DNA from: a virus
Direction: 5' to 3' (one strand)
Length of the DNA: 30,615 bases
IMG/VR virus record: IMGVR_UViG_3300010370_000154
Location: 1-30,615 of that record
Position numbers and translations under genes: made by a program. Position 1 is the first letter of the stretch, and every line of letters begins with the position of its first letter. The notes under the pieces were generated by a model that searched no databases, was not told the origin of the DNA, and was given only the letters and a program-made list of their open reading frames with translations. Positions 1 through 6,664 of this stretch are shown here, piece after piece.

Positions 1-1
1 C

Positions 2-451
2 TCCGAATATCCCAATACCAGCTTCCCTGCTGTTCTGACTACGGACATCATTGAGGGTTTCGGCTACGACCCGGTGTTAGAAGGTCCCCAAGCCACCACA
101 ATCCCGCCGTACCAGTACAGCCAACGTGACGGCGTGGTTGAGGTCGACGGCAAATGGTACACGCACTATATCGCCGGCCCCGTTTTTCAGGACTACACCG
201 ATGACCAAGGTGTAGTACACACTGCTTCTGAACAGTATGAAGCATATTGTTTTACAAAAGATTCAGATCAGGCCAAAGTTGTTCGCACCGACCGAAACTC
301 TCGGTTAGCTGAGTGTGATTGGACGCAACTTCTCGATAGCCCTTTGGATAATCAGGGTAAAATTGCTTGGGAGTTATATCGAGAGGAGTTACGTAATATC
401 CCCCAGCAACCCGGTTTCCCTTGGGAGATTACCTGGCCGCAGAAACCATAA
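2..451 (+). CDS. Phage tail assembly chaperone-like protein (5' partial)
   Basis: The reading frame is open from base 2, so the gene starts upstream of the window and only its C-terminal 149 residues are seen. The C-terminus reads [12 protein letters not shown], then a short spacer, [24 protein letters not shown]. This arrangement (R-x-x-CDWTQL-x-D, WxxYRxxLRxIPxQxGFP, WP near the end) is the usual signature of the small domain found on phage tail-fibre assembly chaperones and at the end of some tail-fibre proteins. The N-terminal part visible here has a beta-rich region (residues of the type [13 protein letters not shown]) that I cannot assign. Family recognition is by pattern only. A strong terminator follows 23 bases after the stop, so this is probably the last gene of a tail operon. 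Confidence 0.7.
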   Translation, partial: SEYPNTSFPAVLTTDIIEGFGYDPVLEGPQATTIPPYQYSQRDGVVEVDGKWYTHYIAGPVFQDYTDDQGVVHTASEQYEAYCFTKDSDQAKVVRTDRNSRLAECDWTQLLDSPLDNQGKIAWELYREELRNIPQQPGFPWEITWPQKP

Positions 452-473
452 TTCGCTGTCGATTTGTTTTTAT

Positions 474-497
474 AAGCTCCTACGGGGGCTTTTTTTA
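474..497 (+). terminator. Rho-independent terminator after the tail gene
   Basis: AAGCTCC, loop TAC, GGGGGCTT followed by seven T residues. The stem (AGCTCC with GGGGCT, one G-T pair) lies directly after the tail-chaperone-like gene and before speD, so it should end the tail transcript. Confidence 0.8.
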
Positions 498-548
498 TGG
501 GTATTTGTTTTGACTGCTTCTATACTTTATTGGGTCTTGTGTTTATCC

Positions 549-908
549 ATGGGTCACGGCAAGCATTGTGTCTTAGAACTATATAATGCTGATCGTGATA
601 AATTAAACGATGAGATTTTTATACGCGATTCTTTGGCCGGTGCTGCCTTAGATGCTAACGCTACTTTACTGGACATAAAAACACACTCATTTAGCCCTCA
701 GGGTGTAACCGGTTTCGCGCTTTTAGCTGAGTCCCATATATCTATCCACACCTGGCCCGAACACGGATATGCCGCTGTGGACGTGTTTACCTGCGGAGTT
801 ACGACTGATCCGGAACGAGCTTGTGAGTTTTTAGCTGAATCTTTTTCCGCTAAATCGCAGCATATTATTACTTTGGATCGTTACTTACCAAGTCTTGTTT
901 CTGCTTAA
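549..908 (+). CDS. speD: S-adenosylmethionine decarboxylase proenzyme (prokaryotic class 1B)
   Basis: 119 residues, the usual length of bacterial/archaeal class 1B AdoMetDC. The enzyme self-cleaves to generate a pyruvoyl group and decarboxylates S-adenosylmethionine to supply the aminopropyl donor for spermidine synthesis. The processing site E61-S62-H63 (in [19 protein letters not shown]) is intact, and His67 and Cys82 (FTCG) sit at the positions of the conserved processing and catalytic His and Cys. The ATG at 549 was chosen because it puts G-x-H-x-x-x-ELY at the N-terminus as in the family. The frame is open further upstream, but it crosses the preceding terminator. TTG at 537 is an alternative start. 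No clear Shine-Dalgarno. It is an auxiliary metabolic gene, also known from marine cyanomyoviruses, and here sits between tail and lysis genes. Confidence 0.93.
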   Translation: MGHGKHCVLELYNADRDKLNDEIFIRDSLAGAALDANATLLDIKTHSFSPQGVTGFALLAESHISIHTWPEHGYAAVDVFTCGVTTDPERACEFLAESFSAKSQHIITLDRYLPSLVSA

Positions 909-951
909 TGCCGTTTGCTCCCTAAAATAGTACTAAGGCGCACACTTTTGA

Positions 952-1347
952 GTGAGCGAACAAGACCTTCTGTTCGAACTCAAATGTTTACAGCGAAGCT
1001 CTGCCCGTAAAAGATTCAGGAAGGATATCTTCGAAGCGTGGGATGGATGCGCTTATTGCGGTCGTCACAATCCGTCTACGTTAGATCACGTTGTTCCCCG
1101 CTCTAAAGGTGGATCAACCTGTAGAAGTAACTTAGTTGCCGCTTGTGCCGACTGTAATCTTCAAAAATCCGACTCAGATTTTTTTAGCTGGTTTCGAGCC
1201 CAGACCTTCTGGCTCTTAGACCGTGAGGAGAAACTTTTAACTTGGGTAAACCAAGATCATATGCAAGTGGAGTCTGCCAGAGAATATAAAGAACTCTGTC
1301 AGACTCCATTAATATGTTCGTCGACTACTGCTTCGCCAGACGAGTAA
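952..1347 (+). CDS. HNH endonuclease (McrA-like, zinc-binding)
   Basis: 131 residues with GTG start; AAGG about 15 bases upstream may be the ribosome site. The HNH core runs from residue 33 to 72: C33-x2-C36, then LDHVVPRSKGG (D45, H46), N60, and C65-x2-C68. Two CxxC pairs around a betabetaalpha-metal fold are typical of McrA-type HNH nucleases. Residues 75-131 are a Trp-rich extension of unknown role. It lies alone between speD and a minus-strand membrane cassette, and its last 23 bases overlap the end of the opposing small membrane protein gene. It may be a free-standing mobile endonuclease or a phage nuclease; the sequence does not decide. Confidence 0.87.
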   Translation: MSEQDLLFELKCLQRSSARKRFRKDIFEAWDGCAYCGRHNPSTLDHVVPRSKGGSTCRSNLVAACADCNLQKSDSDFFSWFRAQTFWLLDREEKLLTWVNQDHMQVESAREYKELCQTPLICSSTTASPDE

Positions 1348-1501
1348 TGATACCAGCGAAGATCTCGACGATCCGGTAGTAGGTAGCTACTGCGGAGTCA
1401 TCTTTTTTGGTTGGCGTCACGTTGACGATAATCAACGCCAACGCGTGGACCGCCAGTAAAATTTCGACCAGTGTTTTAGCGTGTGCAATTAGGTTGTCCA
1501 T
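1325..1501 (-). CDS. Small membrane protein, holin-like candidate (58 aa)
   Basis: Reads MDNLIAHAKTLVEILLAVHA, then LALIIVNVTPTKKDD and a short C-terminal amphipathic/hydrophobic stretch YYRIVEIFAGIITRLAKQ. The start is supported by a near-perfect Shine-Dalgarno (AGGAGGT, 5 bases upstream of ATG), rare in this window. One N-terminal membrane segment (about residues 9-28) is followed by VTPTxxDD and a second helix ending in basic residues. The same layout recurs in short cyanophage membrane proteins next to endolysins. It is the third gene of a minus-strand trio (2095-1325) adjacent to the + strand endolysin, so a holin role is a reasonable inference but not shown. The last 23 bases overlap the HNH gene tail to tail. 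Confidence 0.72.
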   Translation of the reverse strand: MDNLIAHAKTLVEILLAVHALALIIVNVTPTKKDDSAVATYYRIVEIFAGIITRLAKQ

Positions 1502-1524
1502 AAGACCTCCTGGATATACCTATA

Positions 1525-1839
1525 TTACTCCCTTTTGAAGTTGCTTCTTATTTCCATTGCTCCGCCAAGTAATTCTTGCGCTTTTGATCCGTCAGCAGGG
1601 TGTTCGATATAAGTTGTCGTTGGTGCGTCGACTTTAGCCCAATCTTTTTTTATCTGCTCTACCTGTTTATCTACGTCGTTTAGTGTCGTATCTATCTTCC
1701 ATAGCACCCAATCGTGTTTACAGTAATTTAATATTAATCTTACAATTTTATACTTTTTAACTTTTGGGAACTGTTCCGCTATATCTTTTAATAATTCATA
1801 CAGAATTGCAAACCAAAAATTGTACTTAATTTTTTTCAT
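1525..1839 (-). CDS. Hypothetical protein in lysis-adjacent cassette (104 aa)
   Basis: Not recognised. ATG start overlapping the end of the upstream minus-strand gene by 14 bases, so translation is probably coupled. The N-terminus has an aromatic/hydrophobic stretch (NFWFAILYELLKDIAEQF) that could be an amphipathic helix or a weak membrane anchor. The centre (residues 50-75) is a heptad-like helix with Asp, Val, Gln and Lys, and the C-terminus is polar. Sits between the coiled-coil membrane protein and the holin-like protein, 23 bases from the latter, which suggests a shared role at the cell envelope. Confidence 0.65.
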   Translation of the reverse strand: MKKIKYNFWFAILYELLKDIAEQFPKVKKYKIVRLILNYCKHDWVLWKIDTTLNDVDKQVEQIKKDWAKVDAPTTTYIEHPADGSKAQELLGGAMEIRSNFKRE

Positions 1840-2095
1840 TGATCTTACTTAGGATCAACTGATCTAATTTATCGTTAATATGGTTTAAACGGTCTTTAAT
1901 TTCTGTTAAGCCTGAATTCAGATCTGCTTTGGATGCATAAGTCATCGGAAAATCTGTCACTATCTTTTCAACATCATCTAGTCGTTTTTTAACAGAATTA
2001 AACCTATCGTTTAATACTGTCTGCCTCTGTTGATGCGACCACGTGAAAAACCCGAGCACCGTGGCAGCTATTGCTACTAAAGCTTCGGGACCCAC
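1826..2095 (-). CDS. Membrane-anchored coiled-coil protein, possible spanin or holin accessory
   Basis: 89 residues with GTG start. Residues 3-20 (PEALVAIAATVLGFFTWS) form a single N-terminal membrane helix. Residues 25-83 are a long helix with heptad spacing (LxxVEKIV, LTEIKDRLNHINDKLDQLI) expected to form a coiled coil. A short N-terminal anchor followed by a coiled coil ending in a polar tail is the layout of XhlA-like proteins and inner-membrane spanins, and similar MGPEA-starting proteins occur in cyanophages. First gene of the minus-strand trio that faces the endolysin gene across a 94-base divergent gap. Function is inferred from architecture only. Confidence 0.68.
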   Translation of the reverse strand: MGPEALVAIAATVLGFFTWSHQQRQTVLNDRFNSVKKRLDDVEKIVTDFPMTYASKADLNSGLTEIKDRLNHINDKLDQLILSKINEKN

Positions 2096-2189
2096 AGCTC
2101 AATAATCTATCTTTTTAAATTTTAGGAGTTTGTTGTTCTTACCGACCATAAAATATCGTTTAAACTAACAATATTCAGAGGGCTTTACA
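2096..2189. promoter_or_regulatory. Divergent intergenic region between membrane cassette and endolysin pair
   Basis: 94 AT-rich bases between a minus-strand start (2095) and a plus-strand start (2190). It must hold the promoters for both directions. TATAAAATA-like A/T runs occur near 2148-2160, but I could not place a convincing -35/-10 pair. CAGAGGGC about 10 bases before 2190 may serve as a ribosome site. Confidence 0.4.
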
Positions 2190-2627
2190 GTGAGCCAATT
2201 TACTAAAAATTCGGAGCTCGATAACCTCCTCGCTAGCGGTGTTTCTACCTCTAGTTACCGAGCGTATTCGACCTCATTCGATCAGCGCCGTACTCTGAAT
2301 GCCAGCGGTGTGGTGATTGTCACCGCGTCTCAGCGTGAATACGCCGCTGACGGTATTTATGGTATTTCTGATTATTATCAACTGACCGTCAACGCTACCG
2401 GCGTCATGCGTGTCAACATCCGCGAGACCAACTCCTGCGGTGACGTTATTGTTCTGAATTCATCTGGTGATGAGGTTCTGACCGCTTCGCCTTCGAAGTT
2501 CAGCTCCCGCGCCAACTCGGTGACGACCGCCAACATCAACTCTTCTGGCGTCTATTACACCTACATCCAACTCAAGGGTCGTAGTGGAGCCGAGTACAAA
2601 GTCGGTCTCGACGTTACTCCTGCGTGA
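2190..2627 (+). CDS. Beta-sandwich secreted/virion protein resembling a PPC domain
   Basis: 145 residues, GTG start preceded by GAGGG. After about 35 Ser/Thr-rich residues the chain is almost all predicted beta strand, with SDYYQLTVNATGVMRVNIRE, a Gly-Asp-Val-Ile-Val-Leu strand, then NINSSGVYYTYIQLKGRSG and a final VGLDV strand. The order Y-x-L-T-V ... D-x-x-V-L-N-S-S-G ... S-G-V-Y-Y-x-Y-I-x-L resembles bacterial pre-peptidase C-terminal (PPC) beta sandwiches. No enzyme motif is visible. The stop overlaps the GTG of the endolysin by four bases (GTGA), so the two are translated together. It may be a virion decoration or wall-contact partner of the endolysin. Confidence 0.7.
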   Translation: MSQFTKNSELDNLLASGVSTSSYRAYSTSFDQRRTLNASGVVIVTASQREYAADGIYGISDYYQLTVNATGVMRVNIRETNSCGDVIVLNSSGDEVLTASPSKFSSRANSVTTANINSSGVYYTYIQLKGRSGAEYKVGLDVTPA

Positions 2628-3868
2628 GCCATAAGATCTCCCAGAAAGGGTTAGATCTTATAAAAAAATTTGAGGGTCTCCGCCTCACTTCTTATCAGTG
2701 TGAGGCGGGTGTCTGGACTGTTGGTTACGGTTCAACTGGACCTGATATAGGAGCTAACCTGACGATTACCGAACCCGAGGCAGACGCTCTGCTTCGGGAT
2801 GACGTGGCGTATTTTGAGCAATTCGTTAATGAAAGTCTGAAGGTTCCTGTTAATCAGAATGAGTTTGACGCCCTTGTAAGTTTCACTTTTAATATCGGCG
2901 GATATGCCTTTAGATCTTCTACGCTGCTTGCTCTTTTAAACGACAAAACAGATCGAACTATTGTCGCGTCTGAATTTTTAAAGTGGGTAAAAGTCGGTTC
3001 AAAAGTAAGCGAAGGCTTAAGAATCCGGCGTGAACAGGAAAAAGCGCTATTTTTAACCAAGCCTCTGCATCCTCTCTTGAGCTCTTCGATCGTCGCAAAA
3101 CGAGACACGTGGCTTAAGCGTGAGCCCCTGCAGGCTGCTGATTTACCTGCAGAACGTAAGTTATTCGTCCCTAAAGGGTCTGCGCACGCCTGGGACCTTA
3201 TAACTATGGTTCCCGGTAAGTCAGACTATAGGTTGAAGTTAACCGCGCAACCAGATCGAGATTGGTGGTTCTTCCCAGACCACTGGAAAATTATTAATGA
3301 TCCAGTATCCGTCGAGTCGGAAGATTTTTCCCACGCAAATAAGCTGGTTTTAAATGTTCCTTATTTCAGTCAGCGAGATAATAAGGTAGATCCGATGCGC
3401 ACTTGCTTTAGCAGCAGTTGTGCGATGCTATTGAAATATTTAAAACCTTCTAGTATTACGACTGATGATGATTACATCAAGGTTGTATATGCCTATGGGG
3501 ATACTACTGATGCTTCTGTACAAGTCAAGGCTTTAAAGGATTTTGGCGTTTCTGCGGAATTTCGGCAAAACTTTGGGTGGAGCGATATCGATTCTCAATT
3601 GACACGTGGCATCCCTGTTCCGATTGGAGTTCTCCACAAGGGGCCGGTTTCCCGTCCCACGGGCGGTGGACATTGGATTGTCATTATCGGACGCAATGAA
3701 GACAATACAAAGTACGTCGTGAACGACCCCTTTGGTGAAATGGATCTAGTTAATGGTGATTATGTATCCTCTAACGGCAAACAACTTTTATATTCCAAGA
3801 AAAACTTAGGTCCCCGGTTTATGGTTGAGGGACCCGGAACCGGCTGGGTTATTAAGGCTTCCAAATGA
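2624..3868 (+). CDS. Modular endolysin: GH24 muramidase, SH3-like linker, C39-like peptidase
   Basis: 414 residues, GTG start overlapping the previous gene. Residues 4-145 are a phage-type GH24 lysozyme: E17 in KKFEGLR, C26 and T32 in SYQCEAGVWTVGYGST give the E-8-(D/C)-5-T catalytic spacing of T4/P22/P1-type muramidases. Residues about 155-225 (TWLKREPLQ, LPAERKLFVPKG, DWWFFPDHW) resemble SH3-like wall-binding repeats seen in cyanobacterial proteins. Residues 242-400 match a C39-family papain-like peptidase: Q250 and C261 (in YFSQRDN...RTCFSSSC), H350 (GGGHWIVIIG) and D368 (VNDPFG) form the expected oxyanion and Cys-His-Asp set. It should cut both glycan and peptide bonds of peptidoglycan. 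No signal peptide, so holin release is expected. The next gene overlaps by four bases (ATGA). Confidence 0.9.
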   Translation: MSHKISQKGLDLIKKFEGLRLTSYQCEAGVWTVGYGSTGPDIGANLTITEPEADALLRDDVAYFEQFVNESLKVPVNQNEFDALVSFTFNIGGYAFRSSTLLALLNDKTDRTIVASEFLKWVKVGSKVSEGLRIRREQEKALFLTKPLHPLLSSSIVAKRDTWLKREPLQAADLPAERKLFVPKGSAHAWDLITMVPGKSDYRLKLTAQPDRDWWFFPDHWKIINDPVSVESEDFSHANKLVLNVPYFSQRDNKVDPMRTCFSSSCAMLLKYLKPSSITTDDDYIKVVYAYGDTTDASVQVKALKDFGVSAEFRQNFGWSDIDSQLTRGIPVPIGVLHKGPVSRPTGGGHWIVIIGRNEDNTKYVVNDPFGEMDLVNGDYVSSNGKQLLYSKKNLGPRFMVEGPGTGWVIKASK

Positions 3869-4065
3869 ATTCTTCAGCTTGGGACAATATCGCGCGGTGT
3901 GCTGACACTCGTGCTCAGGAGAAAACCTTTAATTGGGATGAAGATTCCAGTCCTCTCGGGGATTTGACGACCCGTGAGATGGCTCGAATGCTAAGTTATC
4001 GATCTGCTCTCATCGAAAACATTGTCCGAAACTTCCAGCAACACTACGAATTCCCAACACTTTGA
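3865..4065 (+). CDS. Hypothetical protein (66 aa)
   Basis: Not recognised. ATG overlaps the endolysin stop (ATGA), the normal coupling seen in this block. Polar, with a Trp-Asp-rich N-terminal half (TFNWDEDSSPLGDLTTREM) and a helical C-terminal half (ALIENIVRNFQQHYEF). Its 3' end overlaps the proposed start of the next gene by 44 bases, which is long for this phage. Confidence 0.55.
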   Translation: MNSSAWDNIARCADTRAQEKTFNWDEDSSPLGDLTTREMARMLSYRSALIENIVRNFQQHYEFPTL

Positions 4066-4294
4066 TTGGCAAGTTGTTCTTGATAACTGGAATGTTCAGG
4101 AAGAACAGGATAAAGCTGATTTTTTAGAGGTTTTATATGATCTGTATAAACCCGAAGATCACACCTATACCGGTCTTTGGAAGCGTTTCGAAAAAGATGC
4201 CGCGTGGACTCTCCGCGATTATTGGGCTCGGGGTAACGTTAAAACTTTTCGTTTAGATACCGATGAATCTAAAATAGAAACATCTACTAAGTAG
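4022..4294 (+). CDS. Hypothetical acidic protein (90 aa)
   Basis: Not recognised. The only start that gives the full Ser/Thr-rich N-terminus is TTG at 4022, inside the previous gene; no ATG or GTG follows early enough and no Shine-Dalgarno is visible, so the start is uncertain. The body is Trp-, Asp- and Glu-rich and helical (DFLEVLYDLY, LWKRFEKDAAWTLRDYWARG). Two bases separate it from the small HNH gene. Confidence 0.55.
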   Translation: MSETSSNTTNSQHFDWQVVLDNWNVQEEQDKADFLEVLYDLYKPEDHTYTGLWKRFEKDAAWTLRDYWARGNVKTFRLDTDESKIETSTK

Positions 4295-4296
4295 TT

Positions 4297-4518
4297 GTGT
4301 CTAGAGATTACGATCAGGAGTACAAAACTTACCACGGTACAGACGCTCAGAAAAAGCGGCGAGCCGCGCGTAACAAAGCTCGTCGCCGGTTAGAGCGTGA
4401 AGGTCGCGTCCGGAAGGGTGATGGGAAGGATGTCGACCACCGTGATGGTAATCCTCTAAATAATTCTGACGCTAATATAAGAGTATTGAGCCGTAGTACA
4501 AACCGGAGCGAACAGTAG
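4297..4518 (+). CDS. Small HNH-family protein (73 aa)
   Basis: GTG start. The first 40 residues are very basic and helical (QKKRRAARNKARRRLEREGR). They are followed by the HNH core GDGKDVDHRDGNPLNNSDAN, then IRVLSRSTNRSEQ. The motif V-D-H-x-D-G-N-P-x-N-N-S-x-x-N-x-R-V-x-S-R-S is the standard one of very short phage HNH proteins, with Asp-His as the metal/catalytic pair and N as the last finger residue. Small proteins of this type in tailed phages are often linked to packaging or DNA nicking, but the role here is unknown. The stop abuts the next ATG directly. Confidence 0.8.
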   Translation: MSRDYDQEYKTYHGTDAQKKRRAARNKARRRLEREGRVRKGDGKDVDHRDGNPLNNSDANIRVLSRSTNRSEQ

Positions 4519-5010
4519 ATGGCCATCCTTCCCGGCTCAGACGCACGTGGGAACGCCCCGGAGGCTATGGGTGGCCTCATGTTCCCCCCTGGCTTGGACG
4601 GCTATAACGTTGAGCCTACCCGTGGCGTACGGCGCACTCTGCAGCTTGATGACGCCAATCGCATCGCTGCTCAACTCGAGAAAGATCGCGGCGTTTATAT
4701 TCGTCCGCCTATTGGACCCGTTGAGTACGCCGAGTCCAACATCAAAAAATCCACCGCTCTTACCGGCGTTGCTGGTTACAACCAGAAAAATATCCCGATG
4801 CCCAACAGCCCTGACGACATGAGTCAGGCTCAGTACATGGAATCCATCGCTCAGTCGGTTCCTGAGCAGCGGATGCGAATGCGTCAGGCTCTCTCCGTGG
4901 GCAAACAGAACTTCTTAAATACTCCAACAATGCCTCAGGAGTATCCTTTAAGCTCACACAATATGATGAACAATCTGCTTGCTTTAGCTAAGCAAAAACT
5001 AGGTAAGTAA
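4519..5010 (+). CDS. Hypothetical protein, possible structural component (163 aa)
   Basis: Not recognised. ATG follows the stop of the HNH gene without a gap. The N-terminus is Gly/Pro-rich (LPGSDARGNAPEAMGGLMFP). The middle has NRIAAQLEKDRGVYIRPP and the C-terminal part is Met/Gln-rich (SQAQYMESIAQSVPEQRMRM) and ends in a helix. GC-rich third positions match the virion-type genes at the left end, unlike the AT-rich early genes, so expression with late genes is likely. Confidence 0.62.
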   Translation: MAILPGSDARGNAPEAMGGLMFPPGLDGYNVEPTRGVRRTLQLDDANRIAAQLEKDRGVYIRPPIGPVEYAESNIKKSTALTGVAGYNQKNIPMPNSPDDMSQAQYMESIAQSVPEQRMRMRQALSVGKQNFLNTPTMPQEYPLSSHNMMNNLLALAKQKLGK

Positions 5011-5012
5011 TC

Positions 5013-5144
5013 ATGCGCGATTCCGATTTCCCTATTCGTCTTGCCGGTCAGCGTCTGGGTTTAGAAGCCTATAAACTGTCCGGTATAACTCCTTCGGAGA
5101 TTACACGTCGTCTCCGTTACCAAGAAACCTTTCCCCGTACCTGA
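5013..5144 (+). CDS. Small hypothetical protein (43 aa)
   Basis: Reads MRDSDFPIRLAGQRLGLEAY, then KLSGITPSEITRRLRYQETF and PRT. Two bases separate it from the previous stop and two from the next ATG, in keeping with operon packing. The middle (SGITPSEITRRLRY) looks like a short helix-turn-helix-sized helical pair, but is too short to assign. Retained because of its packing between genes and coding-like third positions. Confidence 0.5.
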   Translation: MRDSDFPIRLAGQRLGLEAYKLSGITPSEITRRLRYQETFPRT

Positions 5145-5146
5145 TC

Positions 5147-5311
5147 ATGCGTTTCGCTGGCCCGATGATTTACGAGAAACCCGAGGAGATGGAGTACACA
5201 GCCAACCGCTTTGCCGGCGCTGTGGCAAAACAACACCCTGGGTTGGTTGAACGGATAACCGCTGCTATCGTGCCGGGTAAACAAACCGGCGAGGATGAGC
5301 GTTCCGCTTGA
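5147..5311 (+). CDS. Small hypothetical protein (54 aa)
   Basis: Reads MRFAGPMIYEKPEEMEYTAN, then RFAGAVAKQHPGLVERITAA and a polar tail. It contains the RFAG tetrapeptide twice (residues 2-5 and 21-24). Another small + strand gene at 27681 also opens with MRFAG. The 3' end overlaps thyX by 17 bases. Function unknown. Confidence 0.52.
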   Translation: MRFAGPMIYEKPEEMEYTANRFAGAVAKQHPGLVERITAAIVPGKQTGEDERSA

Positions 5312-6026
5312 TTCCCTTCACAAAGTAACTCTCGATTGGGTGACTCCGTCTGCTGAGCGCTGCATTGCCAAGCACGCTCGCACTTCCACGGTTGATCCTG
5401 ATCGAGAGGAGTACAAGGGGCTTCTACGCTACTGTATTAAGCACGGGCACTTTAGTGTGTTCGAGCAAGCTTGCGCCTGCTTCGAAATTATTACGAGCCG
5501 TAGTATTTCAGCTCAGATAATCCGACATAGATCGTTTTGTTTCCAGGAAACGAGTCAGCGATACTGCAACCCTAATGAAGTCCTTGGTTCGAAAATCGAA
5601 AACGTTTGCGAGTTCGAGCTTCGTTCCCAAGATCTTAAAAATCGTCAGAACAGCATTGCCTATGACGATACACAGATGGAGGAGAAGTATCGCTCGCGCA
5701 TACGAGATCTATATCACCAGACCTTGGATCTCTACGACGACATGGTTTTGGACGGCGTGGCAAAAGAAGTCGCTCGTAATATCCTCCCGATGAGTTCCCC
5801 GACACGGATTCATATGCAGGGCAATATTCGCAATTGGTTGTTTTATGTCGGTCTGCGTTCCGTTCCGGGGACTCAGCTAGAGCACCGATACATCTCAAAT
5901 TGTATCGGGCGCGAACTTCGTTTCCTCATGCCTGACATCATTCAGGCGATCACCGAGGTTGCTTTCGAGGAGCGGTCCCTGGGTCTTAAGGGTTGGCGCT
6001 ACATCGATGAGCTGAAGTTCGCCTAA
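5295..6026 (+). CDS. thyX: FAD-dependent thymidylate synthase ThyX
   Basis: 243 residues, normal for the flavin-dependent enzyme that makes dTMP from dUMP with methylenetetrahydrofolate and NADPH. The ThyX signature RHR-x7-S is present as RHRSFCFQETSQRY (R77-H78-R79 ... S87), with H53-x-S-V-F-E-Q upstream (GHFSVFEQ) and the C-terminal nucleotide-binding segment ARNILPMSSPTRIHMQGNIR, then LRSVPGTQLEHR. The ATG at 5295 overlaps the preceding small gene by 17 bases. It is the last gene of the + strand block and is followed by a strong hairpin. Phage ThyX boosts dTMP supply for viral DNA and is common in cyanophages. Confidence 0.95.
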   Translation: MSVPLDSLHKVTLDWVTPSAERCIAKHARTSTVDPDREEYKGLLRYCIKHGHFSVFEQACACFEIITSRSISAQIIRHRSFCFQETSQRYCNPNEVLGSKIENVCEFELRSQDLKNRQNSIAYDDTQMEEKYRSRIRDLYHQTLDLYDDMVLDGVAKEVARNILPMSSPTRIHMQGNIRNWLFYVGLRSVPGTQLEHRYISNCIGRELRFLMPDIIQAITEVAFEERSLGLKGWRYIDELKFA

Positions 6027-6031
6027 GGGAA

Positions 6032-6061
6032 AGCCGGGGTTCATGGCCCCGGCTCTTTTCC
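6032..6061. terminator. Bidirectional terminator between converging blocks
   Basis: AGCCGGGG, a seven-base loop (TTCATGG), CCCCGGCT, then CTCTTTTC. The eight-pair stem lies between the thyX stop (6026) and the stop of the minus-strand gene at 6080, where the two large transcription blocks meet. The T tract is short and interrupted on both strands. Confidence 0.75.
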
Positions 6062-6079
6062 CTATGCGCATACTTTATA

Positions 6080-6664
6080 TTATAACAGATTATTCCACGG
6101 GTCAACCTGCTCGTCAGTCGGCTGAGTTTTGGGGACTGCCGGTGTCGGAACAAAAGGCGCGGGCCGAACCGGTGCAGCAGTTTGCGCTTGCATAATTTGG
6201 ATCGCTTGCCTCAGGTTCTTATTCTCTTCGACCAAAGGATTCATCTGCGCCTGCACCCATGCCTGCGCATTCTTAGTTAGTTGATCGAGAGCGTTTTGCG
6301 GGTGTGGGAAGGAGTAGACCAGACCCTGATCGTTCTCTACCCGCTGCCCTTCCTGGCTTTCTGCCAGCGTCTCTAGGAACGCGATGGCTTTGTCCGCCGC
6401 TATTTCGCCTAGAAACGAAAGCTCATACGGACTGATGACGCCGTTGTATTTGTCGTAAAGATACCTAAAAGCTTGAGCCACTCGCATAGCTTCAGCTTTC
6501 TGCTCTTCTGTTTTCCGTCGAGCTTCGCTTGCTACTGCTGCTGCAGCTAATGCTGCACCCGTGGCACCTACGGTTGCTCCGGTTGCTTTTGGTTCTACAA
6601 AAGCGCTTACGGTTGTAGCGCTAGCACCTGCGATGATGATGGCTGCAAAAATACGATTAATCAT
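6080..6664 (-). CDS. Exported or membrane-anchored hypothetical protein (194 aa)
   Basis: Not recognised. The N-terminus MINRIFAAIIIAGASATTVSAF is a good Sec signal peptide or anchor with a possible cleavage after VSA. It is followed by an Ala/Gly-rich hydrophobic stretch (residues 28-46), a helical central region (residues 50-150; DKYNGVISPYELSFLGEI) with heptad-like spacing at 140-160, and a Pro-rich C-terminal tail (PVRPAPFVPTPAVPKTQP). The start overlaps the end of the primase gene by eight bases. As the distal gene of a replication operon, an envelope-located product is unexpected. Confidence 0.7.
   Translation of the reverse strand: MINRIFAAIIIAGASATTVSAFVEPKATGATVGATGAALAAAAVASEARRKTEEQKAEAMRVAQAFRYLYDKYNGVISPYELSFLGEIAADKAIAFLETLAESQEGQRVENDQGLVYSFPHPQNALDQLTKNAQAWVQAQMNPLVEENKNLRQAIQIMQAQTAAPVRPAPFVPTPAVPKTQPTDEQVDPWNNLL

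Noticed and set aside
509-526. TTGACT and TATACT as a promoter before speD
   Set aside because: The spacing is only five bases instead of about 17.
315-548. Upstream extension of speD
   Set aside because: The frame crosses the tail-operon terminator at 474-497 and part of the tail gene, and family alignment starts at the ATG of 549.
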